From positions 30,483,045-30,547,044 of the forward strand of contig OW203990.1 in the NCBI GenBank assembly GCA_934047225.1: 64,000 bases of DNA, read 5' to 3'. Positions 63,697 to 64,000 of this stretch are shown piece after piece. The DNA comes from Ypsolopha sequella. Taxonomy: Eukaryota; Arthropoda; Insecta; Lepidoptera; Ypsolophidae. The notes below the pieces were generated by a model, which was not told the DNA's origin, ran no database searches, and saw only the letters and a program-made list of their open reading frames with translations. The translations under genes and the position numbers were made by a program. Within the stretch, counting starts at the first letter, position 1, and every line of letters starts with the position of its first letter.

Positions 63697-64000
63697 AGCG
63701 GAGCTTGTCACTATCCCTGTATCTTCAGTTGCAGAGCAGTGGTATTCTAGTGGTACTGTAGCCGCTGGCTACAGAACTGCAGAGCTGATGATAAAGGGAA
63801 AATGGATGAATTGACACGGGAGAATTGTGGGTGCACTGACCTGGTTGGAATGTTGGCGAGCCGACGTATGCGCTGAAACTGTGCCGCGTGGTGTATTCCT
63901 TGTCGGGCTGATGATGACAGGGATATGCAGAATGTCTTGGAGTAATACACAGCACTGATATGTTCACAAGACACGGTAAATACGCGAGATTGGTTGTAGC
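63697..64000. other. window end, no supported gene
   Basis: Two overlapping minus-strand frames of 75-80 codons (63725-63974) show no motif. Base composition is less AT-rich than the flank, so a gene or repeat edge may lie beyond the window. Confidence 0.3.

Overview
This window reads as intergenic DNA of an insect, most likely a moth or butterfly. Codon use, AT-rich spacers and the transposon families are eukaryotic. A SINE-like block near 2.1-2.4 kb carries the lepidopteran-style GTGAAGGAAAAC motif, and several LINEs share a 3' hairpin module that I associate with Lepidoptera. I found no host gene that I can defend. Nearly all coding capacity belongs to transposable elements.

Left part (1-17.8 kb): a copia integrase fragment; a decayed LINE RT piece; a tRNA-derived SINE; a 64-bp perfect palindrome; a 1.47-kb solo LTR with TAAG target duplications; a dead mariner (TA duplications); two truncated LINEs in opposite orientations; a 60-bp minisatellite of about 33 units; and the remains of an unusual transposase gene (14.2-16.2 kb) that joins a Mutator-like transposase domain to a YqaJ/lambda-exonuclease-like nuclease domain.

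Main part (17,790-61,928): these 44.1 kb can be read as ONE BEL/Pao insertion (minus strand, TG..CA LTRs at both ends, 5-bp TTTTT duplications, PBS next to the right LTR, polypurine tract next to the left LTR) opened up by successive insertions. Inside its leader sits a minus-strand I-type LINE (F). F is split by a plus-strand LINE (C), which itself holds an apparently intact LINE (A) and a short LINE tail (D). F is also split by a DIRS-type tyrosine-recombinase retrotransposon (37,072-58,642) with inverted repeats and an internal complementary region. The DIRS holds LINE B, LINE fragment E and a second copy of the 1.47-kb solo LTR. That solo LTR is in turn split by LINE G and by a nearly intact second BEL/Pao element (BEL2, 48,919-55,448). 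The deepest chain is BEL1 > F > DIRS > solo LTR > BEL2, five levels. Most joints are supported by target-site duplications or by reading frames that resume across the insertion.

Right flank (61.9-64 kb): non-coding sequence with a weak inverted-repeat element, a possible short intron, four identical 70-bp tandem repeats and a 29-bp doublet.

Functionally these are independent selfish elements, not a pathway. Those that look least damaged are LINE A (ORF1+ORF2 open), LINE G ORF2, LINE B ORF2 and BEL2 (one in-frame stop between gag and pol, LTRs differing at one position by eye). Boundaries were read by eye; divergence counts are approximate.
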